A stretch of 13,216 nt of DNA, taken from positions 1 to 13,216 of the forward strand of contig JAGCMG010000092.1 in assembly GCA_017646555.1 (NCBI GenBank). Reading direction: 5' to 3'. The stretch comes from Clostridia bacterium. Its GTDB lineage: Bacteria; Bacillota; Clostridia; Christensenellales; Borkfalkiaceae. The notes beneath the pieces are model-generated. The model made no database searches, was not told the DNA's origin, and worked only from the letters and a program-made list of their open reading frames with translations. Position numbers and translations under genes: made by a program. Shown one piece after another: positions 6,535 to 13,216 of the stretch (position 1 is its first letter; the number at the start of each line of letters is the position of its first letter).

Positions 6535-8212
6535 TATTTTCACCTTGTAATTCTTTATCTATTTTAGTTAAATAACCCTTTAATAAGTCTTCTTTAACCT
6601 TAAAAAGTTTAACGACGTTTTTAAGTTCCGAAACGGTTTTTAATTTTGATTTAATGGTTATTACTGCCGATAAATACGGCCCGTCCATCTCTTTTAATAG
6701 GTCTTTATTTATTACGCTTAATTTTTCTGCTGACTTTTTTACTTTAGAAAAATCGTCAACCCCAACGGGCGCTAAAATGGAAACGCAACCTGCGTATGAA
6801 TATAAAATTTTATCATCAACTTCTTGATTTAAGGGGCAAAGCGTCGATTTTGAATAGACGTTACCAACCACCATACCGACAGGCCTTGAATAACCGTCTA
6901 TCGTTAAAACGGTTAAAATAACCCTTTTAATATAATCGCTAATAGAAACTTCTAAAAGCAAATCAACGACTTTATCTTTTGCCCACTTTAACCCCGAACT
7001 AGCCAAAATATATACTGCCGTTTTTGCCGTTTCGCTATCGCCGTACCAAATTGCCCAGTCGATAACCTTTCTAAATTCTTTCTTTTTGAGTAAGTTTTTA
7101 AGCGAAGAAGTCGGCGCAAGCGACGCGTCTTTAAGCGTTTTTCTATTTAATTTACACTCATCTTCCGGTAGTTGAATAAAATATTTTAAGTTATTCTTTT
7201 TGCCAAACAAACCGCGTTCAATGGCTAAATCGGTAACTCTAATATATTGTTCTATAACCACGTCCCCACCCTTTAAGGTTACGGCCTCAAAGAATTTATC
7301 ACGCGCGCGATTTAATTCGCCAAGATTATATAAAGCGACTGCCGTTAAATATTTAATATTTATATCGAACGGTTTTTCTTCTTCAATCTTATTAAAATAT
7401 TTAAGAGCAGAAAGATGTTCGCCCTGCTCACACGACGCCATAGCAAGTTTTAATAAATCGTTATAGTCGGTTGCCGTAAGTTTAATAGCCCTATCGTAAT
7501 ATTTACGGCTATTAACTAAATCGTCTTTGACGTAATACATACTTGAAAGATTACAAAGCGCCAAAATATTTTCCCCGTTTTCGCGAACGGCGTTTAAGGA
7601 ATATTCTATTGCTTTATCGGTATCGCCTTTAAGAAATGTTACGACCGATAGTTCGGCTTGCGCTTCGGAATAAAAGCGTGAGCCTTTAGGCACGCTTTCA
7701 TATTTTGAAATCGCCTCATCAATTTCGCCCACTAAAAAATCTTCTTTAGCGTCGTCTAATAGGCTTGTGTAATCTGCTTTTTCTGGTGGATATACTATTT
7801 TGTATTCACCTTTAGTTTCCCCTTGCGAAGCAAAATATTCCACCACTTCTTCATCAAGTTCATCAGGGTCTAACGCGCCACCGATTAAAAAAGCGTTGTT
7901 TAGATAGTAGTTTGATACTCTAACGTTTCCAAGTAGAAAATACGCGTTGCCTAAACCGTTGTAGGCTTGTTTTTTTTCGTCCTTTTCCTTTGCCTTGTCT
8001 AAATATTTATACCAGTATTTTGCCGAATAATCGCTACAATCAGCAAAGCGATAAAGTTCGGCAAGTTTTTTGTAAACTTCTTTGTCTTTTATATTTAAAA
8101 GCGCCGATTGCCATAACGATATGCGCGAAAAAAGATTGCCGGACGATTTTAATTTTTCGTCCGTGCGCAAAAAGTAGTTATAATCTTTTTTTATCTCATA
8201 AATTTTCGCCAT
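6527..8212 (-). CDS. Tetratricopeptide-repeat protein, function unknown
   Basis: 561-residue cytoplasmic protein with no signal peptide or membrane helix. TPR-like helix pairs are visible at about 46-115 (KKLAELYRFADCSDYSAKYW, GLGNAYFLLGNVRVSNYYLNNA) and more regularly at about 184-315 (AELSVVTFLKGDTDKAIEYS, ALCNLSSMYYVKDDLVNSRK, LAMASCEQGEHLSALKYFNK, TAVALYNLGELNRARDKFFE). The last ~220 residues are helical without clear TPR spacing and carry no motif I know. TPR arrays are protein-docking scaffolds, so it probably assembles a complex, with the overlapping downstream helical-repeat protein the obvious candidate partner. The ribosome site is weak (TTAGG about 7 bases upstream) and the gene begins 1 base after the stop of the Hsp33 gene, pointing to coupled translation. 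Confidence 0.85.
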   Translation of the reverse strand: MAKIYEIKKDYNYFLRTDEKLKSSGNLFSRISLWQSALLNIKDKEVYKKLAELYRFADCSDYSAKYWYKYLDKAKEKDEKKQAYNGLGNAYFLLGNVRVSNYYLNNAFLIGGALDPDELDEEVVEYFASQGETKGEYKIVYPPEKADYTSLLDDAKEDFLVGEIDEAISKYESVPKGSRFYSEAQAELSVVTFLKGDTDKAIEYSLNAVRENGENILALCNLSSMYYVKDDLVNSRKYYDRAIKLTATDYNDLLKLAMASCEQGEHLSALKYFNKIEEEKPFDINIKYLTAVALYNLGELNRARDKFFEAVTLKGGDVVIEQYIRVTDLAIERGLFGKKNNLKYFIQLPEDECKLNRKTLKDASLAPTSSLKNLLKKKEFRKVIDWAIWYGDSETAKTAVYILASSGLKWAKDKVVDLLLEVSISDYIKRVILTVLTIDGYSRPVGMVVGNVYSKSTLCPLNQEVDDKILYSYAGCVSILAPVGVDDFSKVKKSAEKLSVINKDLLKEMDGPYLSAVITIKSKLKTVSELKNVVKLFKVKEDLLKGYLTKIDKELQGENND

Positions 8213-8213
8213 T

Positions 8214-9074
8214 TTATAAACCTAAAAGTTTATCTATATCGTCCTTATTAAACTTGTAATCGGTTTCGCAAAATTGACAGTTTACTTCAACCGTACCACG
8301 CTCGTTTAATATAGAATAAAGTTCGTCTTTACCCATAGAAATTAAAAGTTTTTCTATGTAATCACGACTGCATAAGCATTTATATTCAGGGAAAGTTTCA
8401 ACGTAGTCATAGTCGCCAAAGAAATAATCAGCCACCCCGTCTATGCCCTTTTCTTCGATAAGCGTTGAAATATTGCCCATACGCATAATGGTATCTTCTG
8501 CCATAAAAAGAGCCTCATCCGACGCGCCAGGAAGCGCTTGAATTACAACCCCACCTGCACCTACGCAAGTGCCGTCCGTACCGATTTTAACACCAAGCGC
8601 CATAGCAGTAGGCATTTGTTCGCTATAAGTAAAATACGCCGTAAAGTCTTCGGCAATTTCGCCAGTTATTAAATTTGCCGTGCCAGAATACGGCTCTTTA
8701 AGTCCCATACTTTTTACGACGGTTATTCTACCGTTTTTACCTACGCAACCACCGACGTCTAAGTGTCCGTTTTCTTTTATAGGAAGTTCTGCGTAAGGGT
8801 TTTCGATATAACCACGCATTTTAAGGTCTGAATTACCACAAACGACTATTTCACCACCAACGCCGTCGCCCTTAATCGTTACCGAAAGTTTATCAGACGC
8901 ATTCTTTAAGGTTGATGCCATAAAGGTAGTAACGGTCATAGTTCTACCAAGCGCTGCTGCCGATAACGGCGAAAGTTTATGGATTTTTATTGCGTCGTTC
9001 ACCATATCGGTCGTGTCCAAAATGGCAAGCGAAAGTTGTTTGTCGTAAATTAAAGTTTTTAAAATCTTATTCAT
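8214..9074 (-). CDS. hslO: Hsp33 redox-regulated molecular chaperone
   Basis: 286 residues, the normal size for Hsp33. In the cytoplasm the reduced protein holds zinc through four cysteines; oxidation releases zinc, unfolds the linker and switches on ATP-independent holdase activity that protects proteins from hypochlorite or oxidative unfolding. The C-terminal switch is intact: KCLCS with Cys233 and Cys235, and NCQFC with Cys266 and Cys269. The N-terminal domain has the expected KGDGVGGEIVV (68-78) and the ENPYAELP block (91-98). The ribosome site is poor (GGGA about 6 bases upstream), and the gene follows the methyltransferase stop by 12 bases, so it is part of the minus-strand run. For an apparently anaerobic host it would be an oxygen-exposure defence. 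Confidence 0.97.
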   Translation of the reverse strand: MNKILKTLIYDKQLSLAILDTTDMVNDAIKIHKLSPLSAAALGRTMTVTTFMASTLKNASDKLSVTIKGDGVGGEIVVCGNSDLKMRGYIENPYAELPIKENGHLDVGGCVGKNGRITVVKSMGLKEPYSGTANLITGEIAEDFTAYFTYSEQMPTAMALGVKIGTDGTCVGAGGVVIQALPGASDEALFMAEDTIMRMGNISTLIEEKGIDGVADYFFGDYDYVETFPEYKCLCSRDYIEKLLISMGKDELYSILNERGTVEVNCQFCETDYKFNKDDIDKLLGL

Positions 9075-9086
9075 AGTATCCCAAAA

Positions 9087-9785
9087 TTATTTTTTGCAAA
9101 TAAAAGTAATTCTTTCAGCGTTTTCGGTCATTTTTTTGCCGAACCCACTTTTTATAGTTATTTTTTTAAATCCTGCGCTTTTTAGCGCTTGTAATATATC
9201 GCTAATTTTATGCGCGTATTGCAAATGCTCTTCCGTTAATTTTTCGTATTTTCCGTCCTTATCCACAACGAAAAAGGTTAAGTCCATATAAACCTTATCG
9301 CCGACTAATTCGTTGTTCCAAATATATGAAACTTCGTCGCTAATAAAGGTAAAAGTATTGTTTTTGACGATATTTTTAAGTTTATATTCGCTTGAAATAT
9401 CAAAAACGAAAAGCCCACCGTCCGTTAGCGCGTCGTACGCTTTGCCGAAAAATTTAAGGGCGTTCTTCTTGTTTAAATAATTTACTACGTCGTTAACTGC
9501 CGTGATAAACCCTAAATTTGAAAACCCACAAAAATCTTCTGCGCTCATTAAATAGTACGGTATTTTACCATTTGATAGCGAAAAGGCTTCTGAAAGCATT
9601 TCTTTAGAAATATCTATTCCCGAAACGCTATACCCTTTATCAAACAAAGCACGCGTTATTATGCCCGTACCACAACCGACGTCTACACCAATATCATTAG
9701 GCGCGTCTTTGATTTTATCTAAGATAAATTCCGACCATTTTTGATAGTTTGCGTCTTTTTGCAAAAATTCGTAATAAACGGCCAT
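9087..9785 (-). CDS. Class I SAM-dependent methyltransferase
   Basis: 232-residue Rossmann-fold methyltransferase of the broad Methyltransf_25/YbaJ-like type common in Bacillota; substrate unknown. S-adenosylmethionine site: VDVGCGTG (34-41, motif I), the acidic end of strand 2 at GIDIS (Asp58), SAEDF (81-85), then NDVVNYL (98-104) and the GGLFVFDISS strand (123-132). The C-terminus ends AERITFICKK, as in relatives. The ATG at 9783-9785 lacks any ribosome site. The frame stays open upstream and encodes residues (YNSYSV) resembling the usual family beginning, but offers no ATG, GTG or TTG, only an ATT at 9807-9809 behind a purine-rich stretch; the true start is therefore uncertain. Lies 25 bases after the membrane-protein gene and 12 before hslO. 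Confidence 0.88.
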   Translation of the reverse strand: MAVYYEFLQKDANYQKWSEFILDKIKDAPNDIGVDVGCGTGIITRALFDKGYSVSGIDISKEMLSEAFSLSNGKIPYYLMSAEDFCGFSNLGFITAVNDVVNYLNKKNALKFFGKAYDALTDGGLFVFDISSEYKLKNIVKNNTFTFISDEVSYIWNNELVGDKVYMDLTFFVVDKDGKYEKLTEEHLQYAHKISDILQALKSAGFKKITIKSGFGKKMTENAERITFICKK

Positions 9786-9810
9786 TACGGAATATGAATT
9801 ATAACTAATA

Positions 9811-11085
9811 TTATTTTTTCTTCTTCTTTTTCTTTTTTACTTTTTTGCCTTCAAGTTCAAGCCTTGTCATTTCTAAAAGTTCTTCTTCTGCCGTATTAGA
9901 AACAGCGTTTTCTTCCATAATCTTTCTAACTTCAACGTACTGCTCATCATTTATGTGTTCAGCAACGTACTGTTCGTGGTCTTTAACCATAACTTCTTTT
10001 TGTTCTTGAAGTTTATATAAGTCAGCGCGCCTAAACCCTTCGGTAAGAGGTGTTATTTCAATATCGTCGTCGATAGGTTTTATCGGGCGCGAAGAAAGTA
10101 AAGAAGTCGCTTTTGCACGCTTGTATTTTTCAAGTTCTTCTTCATTGATTGCCTTTTGCTTTTCAAAAATACCACGATTTTGATTTTCCTTAGGAAGATG
10201 AATATTAATGTGTTTGTCGAATACCCAATGGCTATAAACCGTCCATAAAAGCATAGCGAACGAAAAACCGAAAAGAACTATTAAAAATAAACCGATATAG
10301 GTTATAAAACTGCCAAGTAAAAACACGATAAACGGCAACGCACAGAGCGCAACCATAACGATATTTATCGGGAATAAACCTACCGTAAATAAAAGCGCGT
10401 TTTTAAGTAAATGTCTAAACTTCATTTCATAGTTTATCGCCATTGAAAGCATAAATAACGCCATTATCGATATGAAAATGATATATGCGTAAATGAAAAC
10501 TTGTGATACTACGAATAACCACTCTAATTTTGATGCAGTTACTTGAAGTAAAAGTGAATAGTCAAGTAAAATTATGCCAAGCAATAAAAATATAGAATAA
10601 AGCGCAGATATAGCAAGACAGATTAAATAATTTTTCTTAACGCCCTTGAAAAAATCGTTTGCAACGAATACCCCTTCACCCCAAGCGACGTTTCTTATAA
10701 CGTACATACCACCTGATAAACCGATTGCGCCTAAAAACATAGTAATCGGTAAAAACCTTAAGTATTGCGCATCAACTGAAAGTTTTAAGTTTTCCGCCGT
10801 GCCGACGAATTCAGGAACTGCTGGATAACCAACGCCAAAACTTTGGTTAAACGCTTCAAGTTGACCCATAGTTGATGATACTGCCATTTTAATTAATAAC
10901 AACGCAAACACGCCCAAAAAAGTTAAAAGTATTAAACTATTAAGCCCACAAAGTTTACCAAAATTGCCTTTTAAAGCATCGAAAAACTGTTCTTTACGGT
11001 TGGTAGGCAAAGTGCTTTTAGCATATTCTTCCGCCTTTTCTTTCGCTATTGCAAGGTTGGCAAAAAAGCCTTTTTTCTTAGCCAT
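9811..11085 (-). CDS. Six-helix membrane protein, YesL/DUF624-like, with charged tail and poly-lysine end
   Basis: 424 residues. After a basic amphipathic N-terminus there are about six hydrophobic segments (near 47-67, 108-130, 153-175, 190-215, 228-250, 262-288). The order of a glycine-rich second helix with GGMYVIRNVAWGEG, then NDFFKGVKKNY, then a FRHLLKNALLFTVGLFPINI helix resembles the YesL/DUF624 family, whose function is unclear. Unlike typical members it has a ~135-residue charged cytoplasmic tail (290-424), probably partly coiled, ending in VKKKKKKKK. The start is secure: GGAG 5 bases before the ATG, with a promoter about 60 bases upstream. It is the first gene of the six-gene run. 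The family link is a judgement from layout and could be wrong; a multi-pass membrane protein is certain. Confidence 0.8.
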   Translation of the reverse strand: MAKKKGFFANLAIAKEKAEEYAKSTLPTNRKEQFFDALKGNFGKLCGLNSLILLTFLGVFALLLIKMAVSSTMGQLEAFNQSFGVGYPAVPEFVGTAENLKLSVDAQYLRFLPITMFLGAIGLSGGMYVIRNVAWGEGVFVANDFFKGVKKNYLICLAISALYSIFLLLGIILLDYSLLLQVTASKLEWLFVVSQVFIYAYIIFISIMALFMLSMAINYEMKFRHLLKNALLFTVGLFPINIVMVALCALPFIVFLLGSFITYIGLFLIVLFGFSFAMLLWTVYSHWVFDKHINIHLPKENQNRGIFEKQKAINEEELEKYKRAKATSLLSSRPIKPIDDDIEITPLTEGFRRADLYKLQEQKEVMVKDHEQYVAEHINDEQYVEVRKIMEENAVSNTAEEELLEMTRLELEGKKVKKKKKKKK

Positions 11086-11101
11086 AAAATCTCCAAAATT
11101 A

Positions 11102-11133
11102 CGCCGTTTTGAAATTAAAAACGCTTAACGGCG
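11102..11133 (-). other. Possible hairpin in the leader of the six-gene run
   Basis: CGCCGTT (11102-11108) and AACGGCG (11127-11133) are perfect inverse complements separated by 18 bases, placed between the promoter and the GGAG ribosome site. No T run follows, so it is not a terminator; it may be a leader stem that affects stability or initiation. Confidence 0.4.
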
Positions 11134-11142
11134 CATAAAATT

Positions 11143-11171
11143 ATAATACAACAATTATCGGATTTTTTCAA
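11143..11171 (-). promoter_or_regulatory. Promoter of the six-gene minus-strand run
   Basis: On the minus strand TTGAAA (11166-11171), 17 bases, TATTAT (11143-11148). An overlapping perfect TATAAT (11140-11145) would need a 20-base spacer, so the first pairing is preferred. It leaves a leader of about 50 bases. The divergent yggS promoter's -35 box is about 100 bases away. Confidence 0.6.
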
Positions 11172-11271
11172 CTGAATACGGCACTATTTTGTCTTTTTAG
11201 TGGATTTTTTTTATTTTTAATAAAAATGCCTTTTATTACAAGTTATTTTTTTAACGAATCGTTCAATTTAG

Positions 11272-11300
11272 TTGAAAAAATTTCCCCGTGGTAGTATAAT
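11272..11300 (+). promoter_or_regulatory. Promoter of yggS-sepF, nearly touching the start codon
   Basis: TTGAAA (11272-11277), 17 bases, perfect TATAAT (11295-11300). The predicted start near 11307 leaves only about 5 bases before the ATG at 11312, and no ribosome site is present, so translation should be leaderless or nearly so. The stretch 11172-11271 between the divergent promoters is A+T-rich and includes a 7+1+7 inverted repeat at 11213-11227 of unknown meaning. Confidence 0.75.
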
Positions 11301-11311
11301 GATTAAAAGTT

Positions 11312-11989
11312 ATGGAAGAAATTATAAAGAAAAACATAAACGCCGTATTTTCCGAAATAAAAAACGGCAATAATTTTGGCGAAGAAATCACGGTTGTCGG
11401 CGCGTCTAAATTCGTTGAAGACAACGTTATTCGTTTAGCCCTTAAAAACGGGCTTAAAATTTTAGGCGATAATAAGGTTCAAGAGTTTCGTGATAAGACT
11501 TCGCTAATTGACGGCGCTGAATACCATTTTATAGGTAGACTTCAAACTAATAAAGTCAAGTATCTTATCGGTAAAGTTTCGCTTATTCAATCGGTTGACT
11601 CTATCCGTTTAGCAAGTGAAATTTCAAGGCTTTCGACTAAAAATAACGTTACGACCAACGTTTTACTTGAAGTCAACCCTTTTAAAGAAGAAAGCAAAGG
11701 CGGATTTTTACTTGATGAAGTTGAGTTAGCGATTAAAGAAATTGCCGATATGCCGAACGTTACCGTTAAAGGTTTAATGGCTATGCTACCAGACACCGAT
11801 AACGAAGATTTATTAGTGGCGCTTTGCGACAAAACGCGCGCTTTATACGATAAATTAAAAAACGACGGTTACCCTTTCACTTATCTATCAATGGGTATGT
11901 CGGGCGATTACAAACTCACGATTAAACACGGCGCAAATATGATTCGTTTAGGAACGATTTTATTTGGTGCACGCGATTACACAAAATAA
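11312..11989 (+). CDS. yggS: YggS/PLPBP-family pyridoxal-phosphate homeostasis protein
   Basis: 225 residues forming a single alanine-racemase-type TIM barrel that binds pyridoxal 5'-phosphate but has no known catalysis; members buffer PLP and affect amino-acid and 2-oxoacid balance. Evidence: PLP-binding lysine in VVGASKF (Lys33), LGDNKVQEF (51-59), HFIGRLQTNKVKYL (72-85), LLEVNPFKEESKGGF (118-132), LSMGMSGDY (192-200) and IRLGTILFG (211-219), all in the family's order. Length is normal. The start matches the family N-terminus yet has no Shine-Dalgarno, lying 11 bases after a -10 box. sepF follows after 16 bases. The same pairing (ylmE-ylmF) is widespread in Gram-positive division clusters, which supports both calls. 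Confidence 0.95.
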   Translation: MEEIIKKNINAVFSEIKNGNNFGEEITVVGASKFVEDNVIRLALKNGLKILGDNKVQEFRDKTSLIDGAEYHFIGRLQTNKVKYLIGKVSLIQSVDSIRLASEISRLSTKNNVTTNVLLEVNPFKEESKGGFLLDEVELAIKEIADMPNVTVKGLMAMLPDTDNEDLLVALCDKTRALYDKLKNDGYPFTYLSMGMSGDYKLTIKHGANMIRLGTILFGARDYTK

Positions 11990-12005
11990 TTATTTGGAGT
12001 AAATT

Positions 12006-12341
12006 ATGGGATTTTTTGATATTTGGAATAAAAAAGAAAAAGAAGAAAATGAGCCTAACTTAAACTTCAACGAACTTTCACGCGAAAGTGCAGGCGCGCC
12101 CGTTCAAAACGGAGCAGTCAATGTTTATAGCCCAAAAGGCTACGGCGACGTAGAAAATATAATTGATGCTTTAAAGCGTGGTGAACAAGCGTTAGTTCAT
12201 TTAGAAATGCTTAAAACCTCTACCTTAATTAGAGTAATCGACATTTTATCAGGTGCAGTTTACGCTATCGGTGGTGGTATTTGTGAAGTGGGTAAAAACA
12301 TCTATCTTTTAACCCCAACCCCCGTTAAAACAAATGGCTAA
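12006..12341 (+). CDS. sepF: Cell division protein SepF
   Basis: 111-residue cytoplasmic protein that tethers FtsZ to the membrane and organises filament bundles during septum formation. The N-terminus MGFFDIWNKK is the amphipathic membrane-targeting helix, a short acidic linker follows, and residues ~38-107 are the SepF core (YSPKGYGDVENIIDALKRGE, then LIRVIDILSGAVYAIGGGIC and NIYLLTP). It is shorter than Bacillus SepF (about 150) because the linker is short. GGAG stands 6 bases before the ATG. It is the last gene of the yggS-sepF unit and is followed by a strong terminator. Core division genes such as ftsZ are not in the window. Confidence 0.96.
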   Translation: MGFFDIWNKKEKEENEPNLNFNELSRESAGAPVQNGAVNVYSPKGYGDVENIIDALKRGEQALVHLEMLKTSTLIRVIDILSGAVYAIGGGICEVGKNIYLLTPTPVKTNG

Positions 12342-12367
12342 AATTTAATAATGGTCAATTTTAACTA

Positions 12368-12404
12368 AAAACGGTAGCGTCAAACGCTACCGTTTTCGTT
12401 TTTT
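12368..12404 (+). terminator. Terminator of yggS-sepF
   Basis: Perfect 13-bp stem AAAACGGTAGCGT (12368-12380) / ACGCTACCGTTTT (12384-12396) with a 3-base loop CAA, then CG and six T (12399-12404). The opposite strand also carries a T run, so it may act both ways. Confidence 0.92.
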
Positions 12405-12415
12405 ATCAATAAAAT

Positions 12416-12450
12416 AACGCCAAAGCAAATTTTAACTTTGGCGTTGTTTT
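12416..12450 (-). terminator. Terminator of the right-edge repeat-protein gene
   Basis: Perfect 10-bp stem AACGCCAAAG (12416-12425) / CTTTGGCGTT (12436-12445) with a 10-base loop, 12 bases past the TAA of the minus-strand gene. On the minus strand the stem is followed by ATTTTATT; on the plus strand by GTTTTTATT. It forms a tandem barrier with the sepF terminator between converging genes. Confidence 0.8.
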
Positions 12451-12457
12451 TATTATC

Positions 12458-13216
12458 TTATATCACTATTTTTTGAGTTGCGCTGTTATTATTTGCAGTA
12501 TTTTCATAAGAAGTAACTTTTGCTAAATAATCAGCGTAAACACTTGAGCCGTTAGTGTAAATTAAATTAGAGTTAAAGTTTGCGCTCAATAATTCAGAAC
12601 CAACTTCAAAAGTAGAAATTTTTCCGATATTTAAATATGCGCAATAAAGAGTGCCGTTAACGAACATATACGCGTTGCCGTCGGTTACTAAAATTGCAAC
12701 CTTTAAGGTAGTAGGCGTGTCACTTGACAATGTTACGCTACCCGTTCCCGAAACGTACGAAATACGATACTTAAACACGTTACTACCGTTTTCTTCTTCG
12801 TGGATTAAAAAGCGCGTATTAGGATTATCGTTAAAGTTGAAAGTTAAATGCGCGTTGTTTGAATACGAATTGATGGTAATAGAAGTTTCAAACATAAAGT
12901 TTTCAGTTTTACCAATCCCGCGTGATAAATCAAAATTATCCGTACCGTTTACCGTATTAAAGGACGCCATATACGAAACGCTTTGGTCAATATCGGTAAA
13001 TTCCGAAGTTGCGGTAGAATTTATAGCCTCGTACTCTTTAATAGCGTCAGCAAAAGCGCTTGTCCCTGCTGAGCCGTATTCGCAAATTTTAGTTTCCGTG
13101 AACACACCCGACATATTTTCTGCGCCATAGTAGAAATTCTTAATTTCAATATTAAGGTAAGCGCATTTTAATATGCCGTCAGCGAATAAATATGCGTTGC
13201 CGTCGGTTACTACTAC
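12458..13216 (-). CDS. Tandem-repeat, laminin-G-like beta-rich protein (partial, N-terminus outside window)
   Basis: 252 C-terminal residues are visible; the frame is open to the right edge, so the internal ATG at 13112-13114 is not a start. The sequence is rich in Thr, Ser, Asn and Tyr with alternating strands, as in concanavalin/laminin-G-type jelly rolls: NFMFETSITINSYS, AHLTFNFNDNPNTRFLIH, KYRISYVSG, TTLKVAILVTDGNAYMFVNG and TLYCAYLNI. A second copy of the VTDGNAYxFxxGxLxCAYLNI segment begins at the right edge, 174 codons upstream, so the protein is built of tandem units. Such proteins are usually on the cell surface and bind glycans or adhere, but no signal peptide, sortase motif or transmembrane anchor can be seen in this part. 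The C-terminus ends plainly. Function not assigned. Confidence 0.8.
   Translation of the reverse strand, partial: VVVTDGNAYLFADGILKCAYLNIEIKNFYYGAENMSGVFTETKICEYGSAGTSAFADAIKEYEAINSTATSEFTDIDQSVSYMASFNTVNGTDNFDLSRGIGKTENFMFETSITINSYSNNAHLTFNFNDNPNTRFLIHEEENGSNVFKYRISYVSGTGSVTLSSDTPTTLKVAILVTDGNAYMFVNGTLYCAYLNIGKISTFEVGSELLSANFNSNLIYTNGSSVYADYLAKVTSYENTANNNSATQKIVI
12620..13216 (-). repeat. Tandem protein-domain repeat, period 522 bp (174 codons)
   Basis: The 25-residue segments encoded by 13142-13216 and 12620-12694 share 16 identical residues in register with no gaps. A 19-base stretch, 12672-12690 and 13194-13212, is identical in DNA. The offset is exactly 522 bases. The right-edge copy is cut by the window, so the number of units is unknown. 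Confidence 0.85.

Noticed and set aside
6541..6543. GTG start for the helical-repeat gene
   Set aside because: The GTG lies inside the AAGGTG ribosome site that fits the ATG at 6532-6534 with 6-base spacing.
11213..11227. 7+1+7 inverted repeat between divergent promoters as an operator
   Set aside because: It is made only of A and T in a very A+T-rich stretch and overlaps neither promoter, so chance is a fair explanation.
13112..13114. ATG as the start of the right-edge gene
   Set aside because: The frame continues upstream to the window edge and encodes a recognisable copy of the downstream repeat, so the ATG is internal.
12651..13130. 159-codon plus-strand frame opposite the repeat protein
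   Set aside because: The minus strand shows in-register protein repeats (16 of 25 residues identical), so it is the coding strand; the plus frame is a shadow.
1..13216. Reassigned genetic code because no TGA stop is seen
   Set aside because: The genes read end in TAA or TAG and no in-frame TGA occurs within conserved proteins; absence of TGA in about a dozen stops fits A+T bias.
1..13216. Defence island, prophage, IS element or CRISPR array
   Set aside because: No integrase, transposase, nuclease, toxin-antitoxin or direct-repeat array motifs were seen on either strand; most of the genes are housekeeping.

Overview
The window looks like a chromosomal piece of a low-GC, spore-forming Bacillota, most likely an anaerobic Clostridia relative. 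The pointers are SpoIIID (found only in endospore formers), the YggS-SepF gene pair typical of Gram-positive division clusters, A+T-rich codons, TAA as almost the only stop codon (one TAG, no TGA among the genes read), Shine-Dalgarno motifs of the AGGAG/GAGG type, and hairpin-plus-T-run terminators. No phage, IS, CRISPR or recognisable defence genes are seen. Every gene-free gap is under 300 bases.

Layout. 1-111 is the 3' end of a gene for an ACT domain (probably SerA), closed by a hairpin terminator. spoIIID lies on the minus strand (197-472) and diverges from a 5-formyltetrahydrofolate cyclo-ligase gene (574-1101), whose promoter sits so close to the ATG that its mRNA should be leaderless. 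A GH31 glycosidase gene with its own strong promoter follows (1226-2785) and ends at a two-way terminator shared with a minus-strand two-gene unit: an SGNH hydrolase (4252-5397) and an NSS sodium symporter (2866-4248).

5521-11085 is a minus-strand, closely packed run of six genes. In order of transcription they encode a YesL/DUF624-like six-helix membrane protein with a poly-lysine tail, a class I methyltransferase, the redox chaperone Hsp33, a large TPR protein, a helical-repeat protein whose start overlaps the TPR gene's end, and a 45-residue lysine-rich protein. A promoter near 11143-11171 and a terminator at 5489-5518 bracket the run. Divergent from it is yggS-sepF (11312-12341), again with a promoter almost touching the first ATG. 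Back-to-back hairpins then separate it from a minus-strand gene running off the right edge. That gene encodes the C-terminal part of a protein with tandem ~174-residue beta-rich, laminin-G-like units.

Most genes are housekeeping. The parts least explained by known biology are the TPR / helical-repeat / 45-residue trio behind Hsp33, an inverted repeat that could fold over the 45-residue gene's start codon, the two apparently leaderless genes, and the tandem-repeat protein at the right edge. I did not find convincing evidence for a wholly new system; these are leads.
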